From NCBI GenBank assembly GCA_029339505.1, contig JAQISU010000097.1, forward strand, positions 53,501-117,500: DNA of 64,000 nucleotides, read 5' to 3'. This document shows positions 53,143-64,000 of the stretch, piece after piece. This DNA comes from Unio delphinus. Lineage: Eukaryota; Mollusca; Bivalvia; Unionida; Unionidae. The notes under the pieces were generated by a model that searched no databases, was not told where the DNA came from, and saw nothing but the letters and a program-made list of their open reading frames with translations. How positions within the stretch are numbered: the stretch's first letter is position 1; the number at the start of each line of letters is the position of its first letter. A program made the translations under genes and the position numbers.

Positions 53143-53660
53143 TTGGTAATAAAAAATATGGAACACGTATACTACAACTATCATGGCGTCCTTTTGACGT
53201 CGAAGATGTATACCGCTCTAGTCAATGGTGGTGGAGTCGCCACGCATGGTCCACTCCCACGTCTGTTTGAAAGATCCCTCGGGAGCCCTTTACATTCAAT
53301 ACAGAGACGATGGTCGCGAAGCGTTGGTCCCTCGATTTGAGGACACCAGTACACTCTTCCGAAACATCGTCACCAAAACACAGCGCAACACTTCAGCACA
53401 CCACGGGCAGCATAGACAAGCCCCCATGGTCGTCCATGGTCACCCCAACATGCACCACACACTGGCACCACTGGCCCCCACGGTCAGCCCACGGACACCA
53501 CAACATGGCACCGCACCCGGGCACCAACGGCCCCCACTCAGCTCCGGACCACAGTCACCCACGGTCACCCCACGGACACCACAACATGGCACCACACCCG
53601 GGCACCAACGGCCCTCACTCAGCTAAAATTAAAACAACCGAACCATGTAATACATAATAC
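53143..53660 (+). other. GC-rich low-complexity open region
   Basis: Much more GC-rich than its surroundings, with a two-copy repeat of ~105 bp (ACGGACACCACAACATGGCA in each). Two overlapping frames are open (53225-53626 and 53310-53657), rich in Pro, His and Thr. No family recognised; probably a minisatellite rather than a gene. Confidence 0.45.
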
Positions 53661-55376
53661 ACAGTCAAGTATTCTCACATATGTAGCGCATGCACGCACA
53701 TGAAATAATTATCCATGTACATTTAACGTTAAGCATGCAGCGTATAATTGAACTCAATTATGTTCAGATACAAAAGAACTAATGAAACAAAATATAGTAC
53801 TTCTGATAAAATGGCGCTGCCTAACCTATGTATTTATTCTATAGATTTTATAATAAATACTAAACATCTAATATGTAAAACAATGAATTATATCATAATA
53901 CAAATAGCAATGAGAACAAAGTTAAATCTATTGTTACCTCTTTTAGCTGATAGATTGCTCCTTTAAGGATGGAAGCTTTTTCCGACAAGACTGGATCGTG
54001 ATGTGATTTCTGTCTTATAATTTCGTCCTTATATACCCCTAGCTGTGACATATGCGCAGCTAGGTACTTTAAACTGCAGGCAATTTCGCACGTGCAGCAT
54101 GAGCTGAGTGTTCGCTCATTATGTCGAAATAACTAAAAATACCCCAAAAATAATAAACTACTCTCGGTAAGGCTGTACGCAGTAACGAAATAGAGACTAG
54201 ATTTTTGACCACATTTACATATTGAACATAGTCGTATACAATTCCGTGACAGTAATAATTGTCAGAGGCCTATTATAAACCTTAGGGTGTAATAATACAT
54301 TCTGTTTTTCATCAACAGATTTTATTCTTAAGCGAGTTTCATGATTTCCCCTCGCAGCCGAGATAGTAATCTTTAACGAGGTTATGTTAGACCGAATGAC
54401 TTTTTAGCAATATTCCTCAAACCCAAAGAAACACCGTGCACTGATGTCATAAAGCGCTATAATAAAAACAATTGTAATGCTTTTATATTGTCGCTGTCAC
54501 GACATATGACGAAATATATAACGCCAAAGTAGCGATTTACACAACGATTGCAACAGATCCTTTCATCACTATGGGAAAAAGACCCAGTCGTATTCATTAC
54601 GTAATCGTAATTAATCACGTCATTAATGGTGTTTACCGATTAGGCAAAGTAACATGAGAATCGTAAGACTGTCTTTCGTATACTCGTAGTGGCGTTCTTT
54701 TTTAGACATGTTATTACGAAATATTAGCTGGACAATATGGATTTATGTGTTACTTGGTTTGTCAATAACAGATGAGTAACTCTTTTCCATGAGATATACG
54801 TGGCAGACCGTTGATTTTTTTTTTCTCCTCATTAACAAAAAATAACTATTGAACATGACATCATCTGTTTTACATGTCTTAAATGTTTTCCTCGGCAACG
54901 TAAGGTCCAATTCCACGTGTTGCAGCTTTGATTGTATGGCTTCTCAGAGTGGACGTAGTAGTGTTTGTTTTTAGAGTCGTGAAGATCTAATTTGGATTTA
55001 GCAAAATAAATCTGATACATTTCTATCAAATGCATCCCATCTGCCTTAAGGTAAGGTAGCAAATCCGGCGCTTTACTTAAACTCTATTCCTTCAGCAAAT
55101 CACCGTTTAAAATCGTGTTCGTGTCATCTTTTCGGTTTTTTATTTTGCTGTTGTTGATCTTGAATAAATATCCCTGTTTCTTTATGTCTCCAATTGTATT
55201 TAGGTGGTTTTTTTTATAGAAAATATGCAGAAAATAGTAATGATTACAGAGAAGGCAGTACTACAGTCACAGGCAAAGATCTTTGAGGAGACGAAAGGAA
55301 AGCTATATTGAAAGTATCTTCTTCTGGACGAATACTGGTTATAGCAACTTAGTTGTAGTCATGGTATTATCTCATC
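53661..55376. other. AT-rich spacer, nothing recognised
   Basis: No coding signal or repeat seen beyond short ORFs. Confidence 0.4.
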
Positions 55377-55636
55377 GATTATATGCTGTATCAATAGAAG
55401 ACGATTATATGCTGTATCAATAGAAGACGATTATATGCTGTATCAATAGAAGACGATTATATGCTGTATCAATAGAAGACGATTATATGCTGTATCAATA
55501 GAAGACGATTATATGCTGTATCAATAGAAGACGATTATATGCTGTATCAATAGAAGACGATTATATGCTGTATCAATAGAAGACGATTATATGCTGTATC
55601 AATAGAAGACGATTATATGCTGTATCAATAGAAGAC
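55377..55636 (+). repeat. 26 bp perfect minisatellite (10 copies)
   Basis: Unit CGATTATATGCTGTATCAAT + AGAAGA repeated without change, implying very recent expansion. Confidence 0.95.
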
Positions 55637-57164
55637 GCATCCATATAATTGTGCTTGTGCTACGCAACATAGACTTTGCACCTGAACTCTTTCGCAAAGG
55701 TATACTGGCGGAACATTTCCACCTTTCTATATTCAGCGCATTATCCCATGGTTAAATCTGTTTTCGACATAAATCAAGCAAGAAAGAAGACAAGCGTTGG
55801 GTCTTCAACCATCGTTTCTCGGATGCTGTTTAACTCGGACTACTTCAGGAATTAAACGGAATACTTATCAGAATAATAGACACATCGATGTGGAATGGCA
55901 AATGTGTCTGAAGCGAGTATTTTTTACATACCTGCTGTGAGACCACGTTTGCGAATACGACAAGTGAATTCATGCCACATGCGTTAATCTGCATTGGTTA
56001 GCACACGTCAAAGATCCTTTTGGGGAACACAAATATCTCTATAACTAAAGAAATATATGTCCGTTGAGCCCAAATTTATCTTTGCGTGTTTACGTGCATG
56101 CCTTTGATGTTTTGTTGTTTTTTTTGCTGTTTTTTTTTCTTCACTATTCTATTTGATGGTATATCATCCATGCATGTGTGAGGGTATAGACGACGTCTGT
56201 CCATAAAACATCCTACCGTTTTGTGATAGTACATATGTATGTACTACATATCTTGTTATAGTGTATGTGCAGTCTTGACGTCTTCTTTATTTATTGCATA
56301 AACTATACATTTATTATTAATGCAAGAACAACGACAGTTTTAATGCTTAGGAAATGTAGAAATAGACAAAATTTGAAGTTCACATAGGAGACTCAGAACA
56401 TAAAATGATCAGAAATGATACATATTTACGACTGATTCTAATGAAGAATAATGGATACTCTTGTCTAATTAAGAATCTCAGAAGACAAGACGCAACAGCT
56501 ATGTGCGTTCGTAAGAAGAAATTATTGATTCTTAATTCTTGTATTGCTTGTCGTGTTGATACTCCAATTGTTCCGATTCTGTCACACGCATTTGAGATTC
56601 GGAGTATTGAAGAAAAACAGATATGATGGAACGGGTAGATTTAGAACTTCTAAACATATATGCTTAAAGTTAAAAGAATATTCGTTGTGGTGAGCGTGGT
56701 AGAATCATTCAACATTTTAACATGAGTATGACAATGTTTGTATATGACCTTAATAGCATGTGCACTTAATGGTAAACATGCGAAATTATCCTACGTCAAA
56801 TTCCTGATAAAATAATGGTCTAGGCAGAATTAAATGGATAGCGACCATTCAAAACATCATACCGGAAACTGCTTTTCAATTTATTTATGTTGATCACAAT
56901 GTTACCAAATAAATCCTAGTCAGAAACATTATTTAATCAAAGACTTTATGATCAGTTTAAAAAGATATGATAATATACCATTACTAACTCAAAACAACCG
57001 CTGATAGTTCTTCTCAAAAGGAAATACAATTAGAACATTTTTTTTGTTGTTGAAAGAGTTGCCAAGTTGTGAATTATTTTGCGTACCATGCAGGCAAACA
57101 TGATGAATTTCATTTTCTTTCTCATTATAACTTTATCAGAGAACAAAGAATGAAACTACTATGG
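55637..57164. other. AT-rich spacer, nothing recognised
   Basis: A 73-codon ORF at 56405-56626 shows no known motif. Confidence 0.4.
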
Positions 57165-57420
57165 GGAGTCACCGAATGGCCGAGTGGTCTAAAACGCTCT
57201 TCGTTGTGGATCACTGCCATCACACCTCTGTCTGCGTAGTTTTAGAGTCTCGGATTCGGTCAATGTGAGTATGCAAGAAAGCATGCCATTAACTTTTCCT
57301 TTGTCTGAGGTTCTCTCTGGGATTTTACCAGGTTCTTCCTCAGCCATTTATCCCGGTTTCCATGTATAGCCTATCTTGTGCTTAATAATGTCGCTAATCC
57401 CTATAACAACAAGAACAACT
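57165..57420 (+). mobile_element. tRNA-derived SINE
   Basis: Begins with a tRNA Ser/Leu-like head: A box TGGCCGAGTGGTCTAA (57178-57193) and degenerate B box near 57249-57259. A ~170 bp body follows with TCTCTGGGATTTTACCAGGT and ends in CAACAAGAACAACT. Decayed, since the B box is imperfect. Confidence 0.65.
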
Positions 57421-59065
57421 GCTATCCAAACACTTCTAAAATCAGATAAAATGTAAGGAATTATGGATTTCCAAGGCATCTGGCGTTTTGAGAAACCTTT
57501 CCAAAATGACATATTTTTTTGCGACATTCTGGCAACTTGTAGTCATCTTTGTCCGATGTGTTTCATATTCGTTCCACCTTTACGGAAGACAAAAGTTTGA
57601 TAGAATCATCACTGTAAACTGTTTCAATTACATGGCCTTCAACATAGTATCAGAAAAGATCAAAATTGACAGCGTCCTTTTAAAAGGTCAAACTGTAAAG
57701 TATGGCGGGGGGAGGGGGGGGTACCGATTGGGTGCCTCGCTTAATTTAATTTTCGTTATCTAGAGGTTTAACGCCCTCGATGGTCTTGACCTATTCATAG
57801 TAAAACTAGAGTATATGTGGTGAAAATTATAGGTGAAATAGATAGAAATCTGGGCAGGTACATCGAACAAACCAACACGAGCCCCCGTACAGGTAAAAAA
57901 ACAATTTAGTCAATTACATAAAACAACTATGAGAAGTCATTACATCAGCAATTTACTCTGCGTTTAGCAAATAAACCTTTTTCCTAATTACAAAGAAAAG
58001 CACACGTGGATTTAAATAAAATAGCCGATCTGTTTACTGATATATTTAGTTCACATAGGATCGAGTGAACTATCGAAGTCAACGTCTTGAACGATTGCAT
58101 AACCTGTTTATTCGGTTATCTCTACTGCCACTGTACCTTTCCAGGCCCCCTCCCCCGCGGCTCTCAGGATGTTACTTTCTACAATCAGTTTCAGGGTACT
58201 CTCAGAATACGTCTCATAATTGATACGTTGCAGGATTACGTCACAGGATTGTACATCCCGCTACTCTTGTCTCTATACTTCTCATTATACGTCGCAGAAT
58301 TATTACGTCACAGGACTTCGCCACGAATTATACGCCTCAGCAACTATTTTCTCCCTTTTAAATCAATATAAATAGAGACAGCCTACAATTCCTCTTACTT
58401 ATGACCCAGGGGATTTAGCATTATTCCCTCCTCGTTATCAGATATTCTAATCGGTGCTAAACATATGCTAAGACTATCAATCGACTCCACATGTCCTATA
58501 ATGACCCTACTTAGTCAAAGGGCTAATTCATCACGCATTAACATCACACATTAACACACACCACACGAGGCCTAGCGGTTCTGAGCCATCCTAAATTTAA
58601 AGAGTGAATAAATGAGATACATTACATCAATTAATACGTCATTTCAGTCAGTACACTGTCATTCTTAATCATGCTTGAAAACATCAAAATTCGGTAAGTC
58701 ACACTAATTATCGTAATCATATTAAGTAATTAATCCATTAAATTATCAGAAACTAATTTGTATGCAAGTAAGACGACAAATTCAAACTAAACACAGTTAT
58801 ACTTCATAATGTAAATTATTATACGAATGTAGAACAAAAATATTCATGCAAATAAAAGTAAATCAATTCAGCAAAGCATTATATATGGCATCAACAAATT
58901 ACTTCCTCAATATTATCGCCAAACTAGTTCGTCGGATTCCTTCGACAACAGTTTTATACGAAGGAATTTCTTCCAAATCCCTCTGAGCCTACTCTGGCAT
59001 TTCTTGCAGAAAATCTTAGACTGATTAAATGTTCGATGCGACGATATTAAAACCTAGACCTGCTG
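57421..59065. other. Spacer, nothing recognised
   Basis: Contains a G-rich run at ~57703-57721 and a few ORFs under 100 codons (57488, 58087) without known motifs. Confidence 0.4.
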
Positions 59066-59187
59066 TGTGGGAAACATGTCCCTTAATTAGCGTAATCAAC
59101 CAAACATGTCCCTTAATTAGCGTAACCATCCAAACATGTCCCTTAATTAGCGTAACCAACCAAACATGTCCCTTAATTAGCGTAACC
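59066..59187 (+). repeat. 30 bp minisatellite (4 copies)
   Basis: Unit CATGTCCCTTAATTAGCGTA + ACCAACCAAA, nearly identical copies. Confidence 0.9.
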
Positions 59188-59521
59188 AATCGGAATCAAA
59201 TATCTCTGCCGCCCTTCTCAGAGGCGCCAAAGTCGTTGTCAGCCTGACCTGAAAGTGAAAGTTTCTACGATTATTCAATTGTGACAGCTTTACCATGAAA
59301 ACAGAGTGTTGTACCGTGTTCCTAATGGTCCGTCTGGATGCTCTCTAAACAAATTTTTACTTAAGAATAACATTCTCCCATCGAAAGGACATTATCAAAC
59401 ATGTCATTATGGCGATTGATACACGTTTGTCACCATAAATCTAATTAATGGTTTTCTGGTCTCAAATAATGTATTCTTGTTAGATCGCAAGAAGTTGGCC
59501 CCTTCACACAAACTTTGTGAC

Positions 59522-59525
59522 GTAT
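59522..59525 (+). repeat. Target duplication of solo LTR, left (GTAT)
   Basis: Same four bases follow the LTR at 60245-60248. Confidence 0.5.
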
Positions 59526-60244
59526 TGTTACACGCACAGGGGTATTCACTTGACCGAGCGGTGTCAAAACCCTGGCGCGAGTCACGCTGGAAGTCACATG
59601 TTTTCCCCAAATTTCCAAAGACTTCCATACAATTTGAGTTGTAAAATGGAAAGAAAGACGTGTCTGCTATAATTAATAATCTTTGCTCTAATCAATTGGC
59701 GACCCAGAGGAGACAACTTGCCCAAGAGTCCGTTAACCGCACCTTAGCATGGTTTTTCTTCTTTATCATCCTATTTCCGTACCACAAGCCCGTCATGCCA
59801 TAGAAATTCCACTAGTATTCCCTTACTAACTGGGAAATATTTAACTGCGCGACCCTAGGCCAGTCAATCCACAGAATTTCCTGCGTATCACGCTCATATA
59901 CATACGCCCATTTTCCACTATGGACACATAAACGCTACCTACCAAGTTCCAACTTATTGATTCCATTCTATAATTTACTGATTTCCAACCATAAATACTG
60001 CCTTTTCAATCACAATACTTTTATACACCACGGAATTTTAATATGGACTATGTTACAAAAAGGGACAGTCATTCGGCTTGTACCCAAATTCACTACTAAC
60101 GACCCCAGCATGACTCAAATTCACTCACACTCGGCTCTGTGATGTTTGCTCCTACTAACTGGCTAACTATTTCGGGCTAGTAATGTTTCCATGGCACGAA
60201 GACCAAATACTCGCACAAATTACACATACTCCAAATTTATTACA
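59526..60244 (-). mobile_element. Solo LTR of the array element family, inverted
   Basis: The reverse complement matches the array LTR from end to end: it starts TGTAATAAATTTGGAGTA and ends GTGTAACA. Flanked by GTAT on both sides. At 719 bp it is ~95 bp longer than the array LTR; the extra sequence lies near its 5' end. Divergence of several percent shows it is older than the array copies. Confidence 0.8.
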
Positions 60245-60248
60245 GTAT

Positions 60249-61506
60249 TTCTAATTTTCAATTTTGTAATTGTTTCTTGTTATTGGAAATGAATATGTTT
60301 TTATCACATATTCACTTTTCTAAAATCACCGCAAAAGAGGAAAGTATTATCTAATTTTTGACACAAGAGTACATGGCGAACTGCAGTTAATTGTACTTCG
60401 TTCTGTGCAATTATTCCCTAGCAAATATCAAATTTCCTTTCCTGGAACATTCCTGTTTTGAAGAGTCATCTTGATGGATGCCATTTTTACGGGTGTAGAA
60501 TCTGTAATGTTAATGTTTTATAAGGGTTTTTTTCTTGGAAAATCTGGAAAGAAATGTTCATACCATAAAATACGTGGTATATTAAGTAGTTTGTACCTGT
60601 GAATGTTCTAGGTCTAGATTTATCAATATTTCTAAAGTCAGAAGATTGGTCAGGCAAACATTTATACGATCCGATTGCATCCTCAATGTATGGGACCAAG
60701 TACATCCAAATATATTGAATCTTTTCATTACAAATTCAGATAATTGTACACATTTGCTTGTTACTTTAAAAAGATTAGCAAAGATTAAAACGTCACCTCA
60801 TTATCTGTAAATTAAGTTTTTACGAAAAGAAATGGTAAAGGACATGCAGAGTTCAGTCTTCAAAATTTATAGGCTTCCTCCATTATGGATAATCTAATTT
60901 ATTAAACCTGAGATTGTAAGGGCAGCTGTGATTTTGTTCAAAATCGGAATGAACAAGAAGCCAGATAAAAATGTATGTCAGGTCTATTTTTATAATACTT
61001 CAGCGTTGTATGACATCAAACCACGCTAATAATTCGATATTCTTTCTGTCCTTATTAGACTACGATATTGTTTCTGTGTTCATTACGCTACGATATTGTT
61101 TATATTATCAGTATAGGTTTTCGGGAAGCCAAATACCGTTACATGAAACTCCCAGAGCAGAAATGTAATAACTTTATACGTTTTCACCAGTTATTGTTAA
61201 CATTGTAATGAATAGATTAGTAAAATTCCTAGCTGTTTGATATCTCTTCATATCCACCTAGAATGAATGTAAAAGCGAACATGCTGACCCTTCTCTGCTC
61301 TCCGGTCAATGTAAAATTAAACATAATGTTAAAAAATAATAATATAAGGGAAACATCAAAGGATATGGAAAAAGAAGCATGCACTGCCTTTTTACTTATT
61401 TCGTTCAACTAACAATCTTTAAAACAAATTTAGGACAATGTAACATAGATGGTAACAAAATTGCATACATTAAAAGGGTTGAATATTAAAAAAATCCACA
61501 TTACTG

Positions 61507-61551
<45 letters not shown>

Positions 61552-62580
61552 CACGGAGTACAAGCCTGTAATGGATATTTAGTAACTATCAACAAAGGAC
61601 TAAGTTACTATCATAAAGTTTCAAGTCTGTCAATGAAACAAATGAAGAACAAATTGTCACAATCTGGTTAGGTTTACAGTTTCAGCTCTTTTACAGCGGG
61701 TCACCAGGAGGCGCTATAGTAGATAACCATAAATATTACCAAGACGCTTTAGCTCTCTGATTCTCTGTTGATCACCAGGAGGCGCGATAGTAGACAACCA
61801 TAATAATTAGCCAAGCATGGTCGACGGCTTTAACACTCTTTTTAGCTTTAACACAAACTCGCATCGCCCTCAGTAAGAATCCGATCCAGTCTGGTCATTA
61901 AATTCTACAAATGAAGACTGGAGCGCTGACCACAAGTCTGCTCCTCGATCTACTAACAAAACTGACCTCCAAACGATACCAGAGCAAGTCGTGTCACATT
62001 TAAATGAACTAGGCCAAACGGGGGTTTATTTCGGAGAAATAATGGGTATCAGTCTGCATGCTGCACCAGATAAACGCCATAACATGAACGCCGGTTTAGT
62101 GCATACGTCGCCTAATTGCATATCATAGCTTCGGTCCGAGGCCATGCATATAAGCGGAGCCGACTGTATATTTAAACTAATGAGACTAATGTGAATCAAT
62201 GGAGTGTTGACTTCTGGATCACCAACGAAACGTCGTACGCCTTGCTTTGTCGTTACTGCGTCTTAAAGCACAATCAAAGATGAATATGGCGGAGTATTTA
62301 ATAATATAACTTAAAATCTTGTTGATAATAATTTTTAGCAATACAGGAGTAAACAAAATCTTAAATAGCAAAAATAAAAAAAAGCAAGTGTTCTAATGAA
62401 ACCATACAAGGTAGTCTGGACAAAAATTTCACTAGAATGATAAGTTCAAGGAACAGATAAAATACGTACCTAATATGGATGAAGCCCAACACAAATATGA
62501 TATAAATAAGATTCGATTAAACATAAATCACGGCTAGACCGATACCATGCCAAAGAAAACTAACATCGTTTTAATGCTAT
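60249..62580. other. AT-rich spacer with a CA microsatellite
   Basis: (CA)n at about 61508-61549. A short phrase CACCAGGAGGCG(C/A) with ~25 similar following bases occurs twice (about 61701 and 61772). No coding signal seen. Confidence 0.45.
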
Positions 62581-62589
62581 CCTGAGTTA

Positions 62590-64000
62590 TACTGTCCCAA
62601 ATGTACACAACTGTTATAATGTCCCAATATACACATCAGTTAAAATGTCTCCATGTACACAACAGTTATAATGTCCCAATATACACAACAGTTATAATGT
62701 CCCAATATACACAACAGTTATAATATCCCAATATACACAAAAGTTAAAATGTCTCCATGTACACAACAGTTAAAATATCCAAATATACACAACAGTTATA
62801 ATGTCCCAATATACACAACAGTTATAACATCCCAATGTACACAACAGTTATAATATTCCAATATACACAAAAGTTAAAATTTCTCCATGTACACACTAGT
62901 TAAAATATCCCAATATACACAACAGTCATAATATCCCAATATACACAACAGTTAAAATGTCTCCATGTACACACTAGTTAAAATATCCCAATATACACAA
63001 CAGTTATAATATCCCAATATACACAACAGTTAAAATATCCCAATATACACAACAGTTAAAATGTCTCAATATACACAACAGTTAAAATATCCCAATATAC
63101 ACAACAGTTAAAATGTCTCAATGTACACAACAGTTAAAATATCCCAATATACACAACAGTTATAATATCCCAATATATACAACAGTTAAAATATCCCAAT
63201 ATACACAACAGTTAAAATGTCTCAATGTACACAACATTTAAAATATCCCAATATACACAACAGTTAAAATATCCCAATATACACAACATTTAAAATATCC
63301 CAATATACACAACAGTTAAAATGTCTCAATGTACACAACAGTTAAAATATCCCAATATACACAACAGTTATAATATCCCAATATATACAACAGTTAAAAT
63401 ATCCCAATATACACAACAGTTAAAATGTCTCAATGTACACAACATTTAAAATATCCCAATATACACAACAGTTAAAATATCCCAATGTACACAACATTTA
63501 TAATATCCCAATATGCACAACAGTTATAATATCCCAATATACACAACAGTTAAAATATCCCAATATACACAACAGTTATAATGTCCCAATATACACAACA
63601 GTTATAATATCCCAATGTACACAACAGTTATAATATCCCAATGTACACAACAGTTATAATGTCCCAATATACACAACAGTTAAAATGTCTTCATGTACAC
63701 AACAGTTAAAATATCCCAATATACACAACAGTTTTAATGTCCCAATATACACAACAGTTATAATGTCCCAATATACACAACAGTTAAAATATCCCAATAT
63801 ACACAACAGTTATAATATCCCAATATGCACAACAGTTATAATGTCCCAATGTACACAACAGTTATAATATCCCAATATACACAAAAGCTAAAATGTCTCT
63901 ATATACCCAGCAGTTATAATGTCCCAATGTATAAAACAGTTAAAATGTCTCCATGTACACAACAGTTAAAATATCCCAATATACACAACAGTTATAATGT
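62590..64000 (+). repeat. 26 bp minisatellite continuing past the window end
   Basis: Unit CCCAATATACACAACAGTTA + TAATAT with variants (GTCTCCATGTAC), more than 50 copies. ORFs inside it read the repeat only. Confidence 0.95.

Noticed and set aside
62590..64000. ORFs at 63433 and 63685 as repeat proteins
   Set aside because: They translate the 26 bp minisatellite.

Overview
The window is eukaryotic and reads as a repeat-rich, AT-rich animal genome, probably a marine invertebrate and possibly a mollusc. This rests on tRNA-derived SINEs, Gypsy, CR1-like and other non-LTR remnants, long minisatellites, and a complete Polinton/Maverick. No host gene could be identified. Nearly everything recognisable is mobile or satellite DNA.

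Layout. 1-18498: head-to-tail array of a ~2.82 kb unit. I interpret it as a concatemer of a non-autonomous LTR retrotransposon: seven ~623 bp LTRs (TGT...ACA), each preceded by a polypurine tract, and all but the last followed by a PBS-like site. A solo LTR of the same family lies inverted at 59526-60244 with a 4 bp target duplication (GTAT). 18507-18900: minisatellite. 19700-21920: decayed Gypsy-like element on the minus strand. 23731-38802: a 15.07 kb Polinton with ~255 bp terminal inverted repeats (AG...CT ends) and a 5 bp flanking repeat. 40177-46350: a tRNA-like sequence followed by a 21 bp satellite, interrupted by an internally deleted non-LTR retrotransposon with a 17 bp target duplication. 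46751-47233: Gypsy gag remnant. 47353-53130: further minisatellites, a CR1-like RT remnant and a palindromic minisatellite. 53660-64000: mostly unrecognised AT-rich DNA with small minisatellites, a SINE, the solo LTR and a 26 bp minisatellite running off the window end.

The Polinton carries a near-complete virus-like gene set. A minus-strand morphogenesis block holds penton-like, membrane, fibre-like, adenain-type protease, hydrophobic core peptide, major capsid, small glycine-rich virion protein and a charged virion-type protein. These are followed by a small hypothetical gene, a NUMOD/HNH endonuclease and a zinc protein. On the plus strand is a B-type DNA polymerase fused to an SF1 helicase with a C-terminal HNH. 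On the minus strand are the DDE integrase and a zinc-ribbon/phospholipase A2 gene, and on the plus strand the packaging ATPase. Four genes are interrupted by single-base frame changes. Two of these need a -1 shift and sit exactly on an in-phase A_AAA_AAC heptamer, the classic -1 ribosomal frameshift signal. A third needs +1 and sits at TCC_TGA. The fourth, in the integrase, looks like an ordinary homopolymer indel. Whether these are programmed recoding or decay/sequence error is the main open question.
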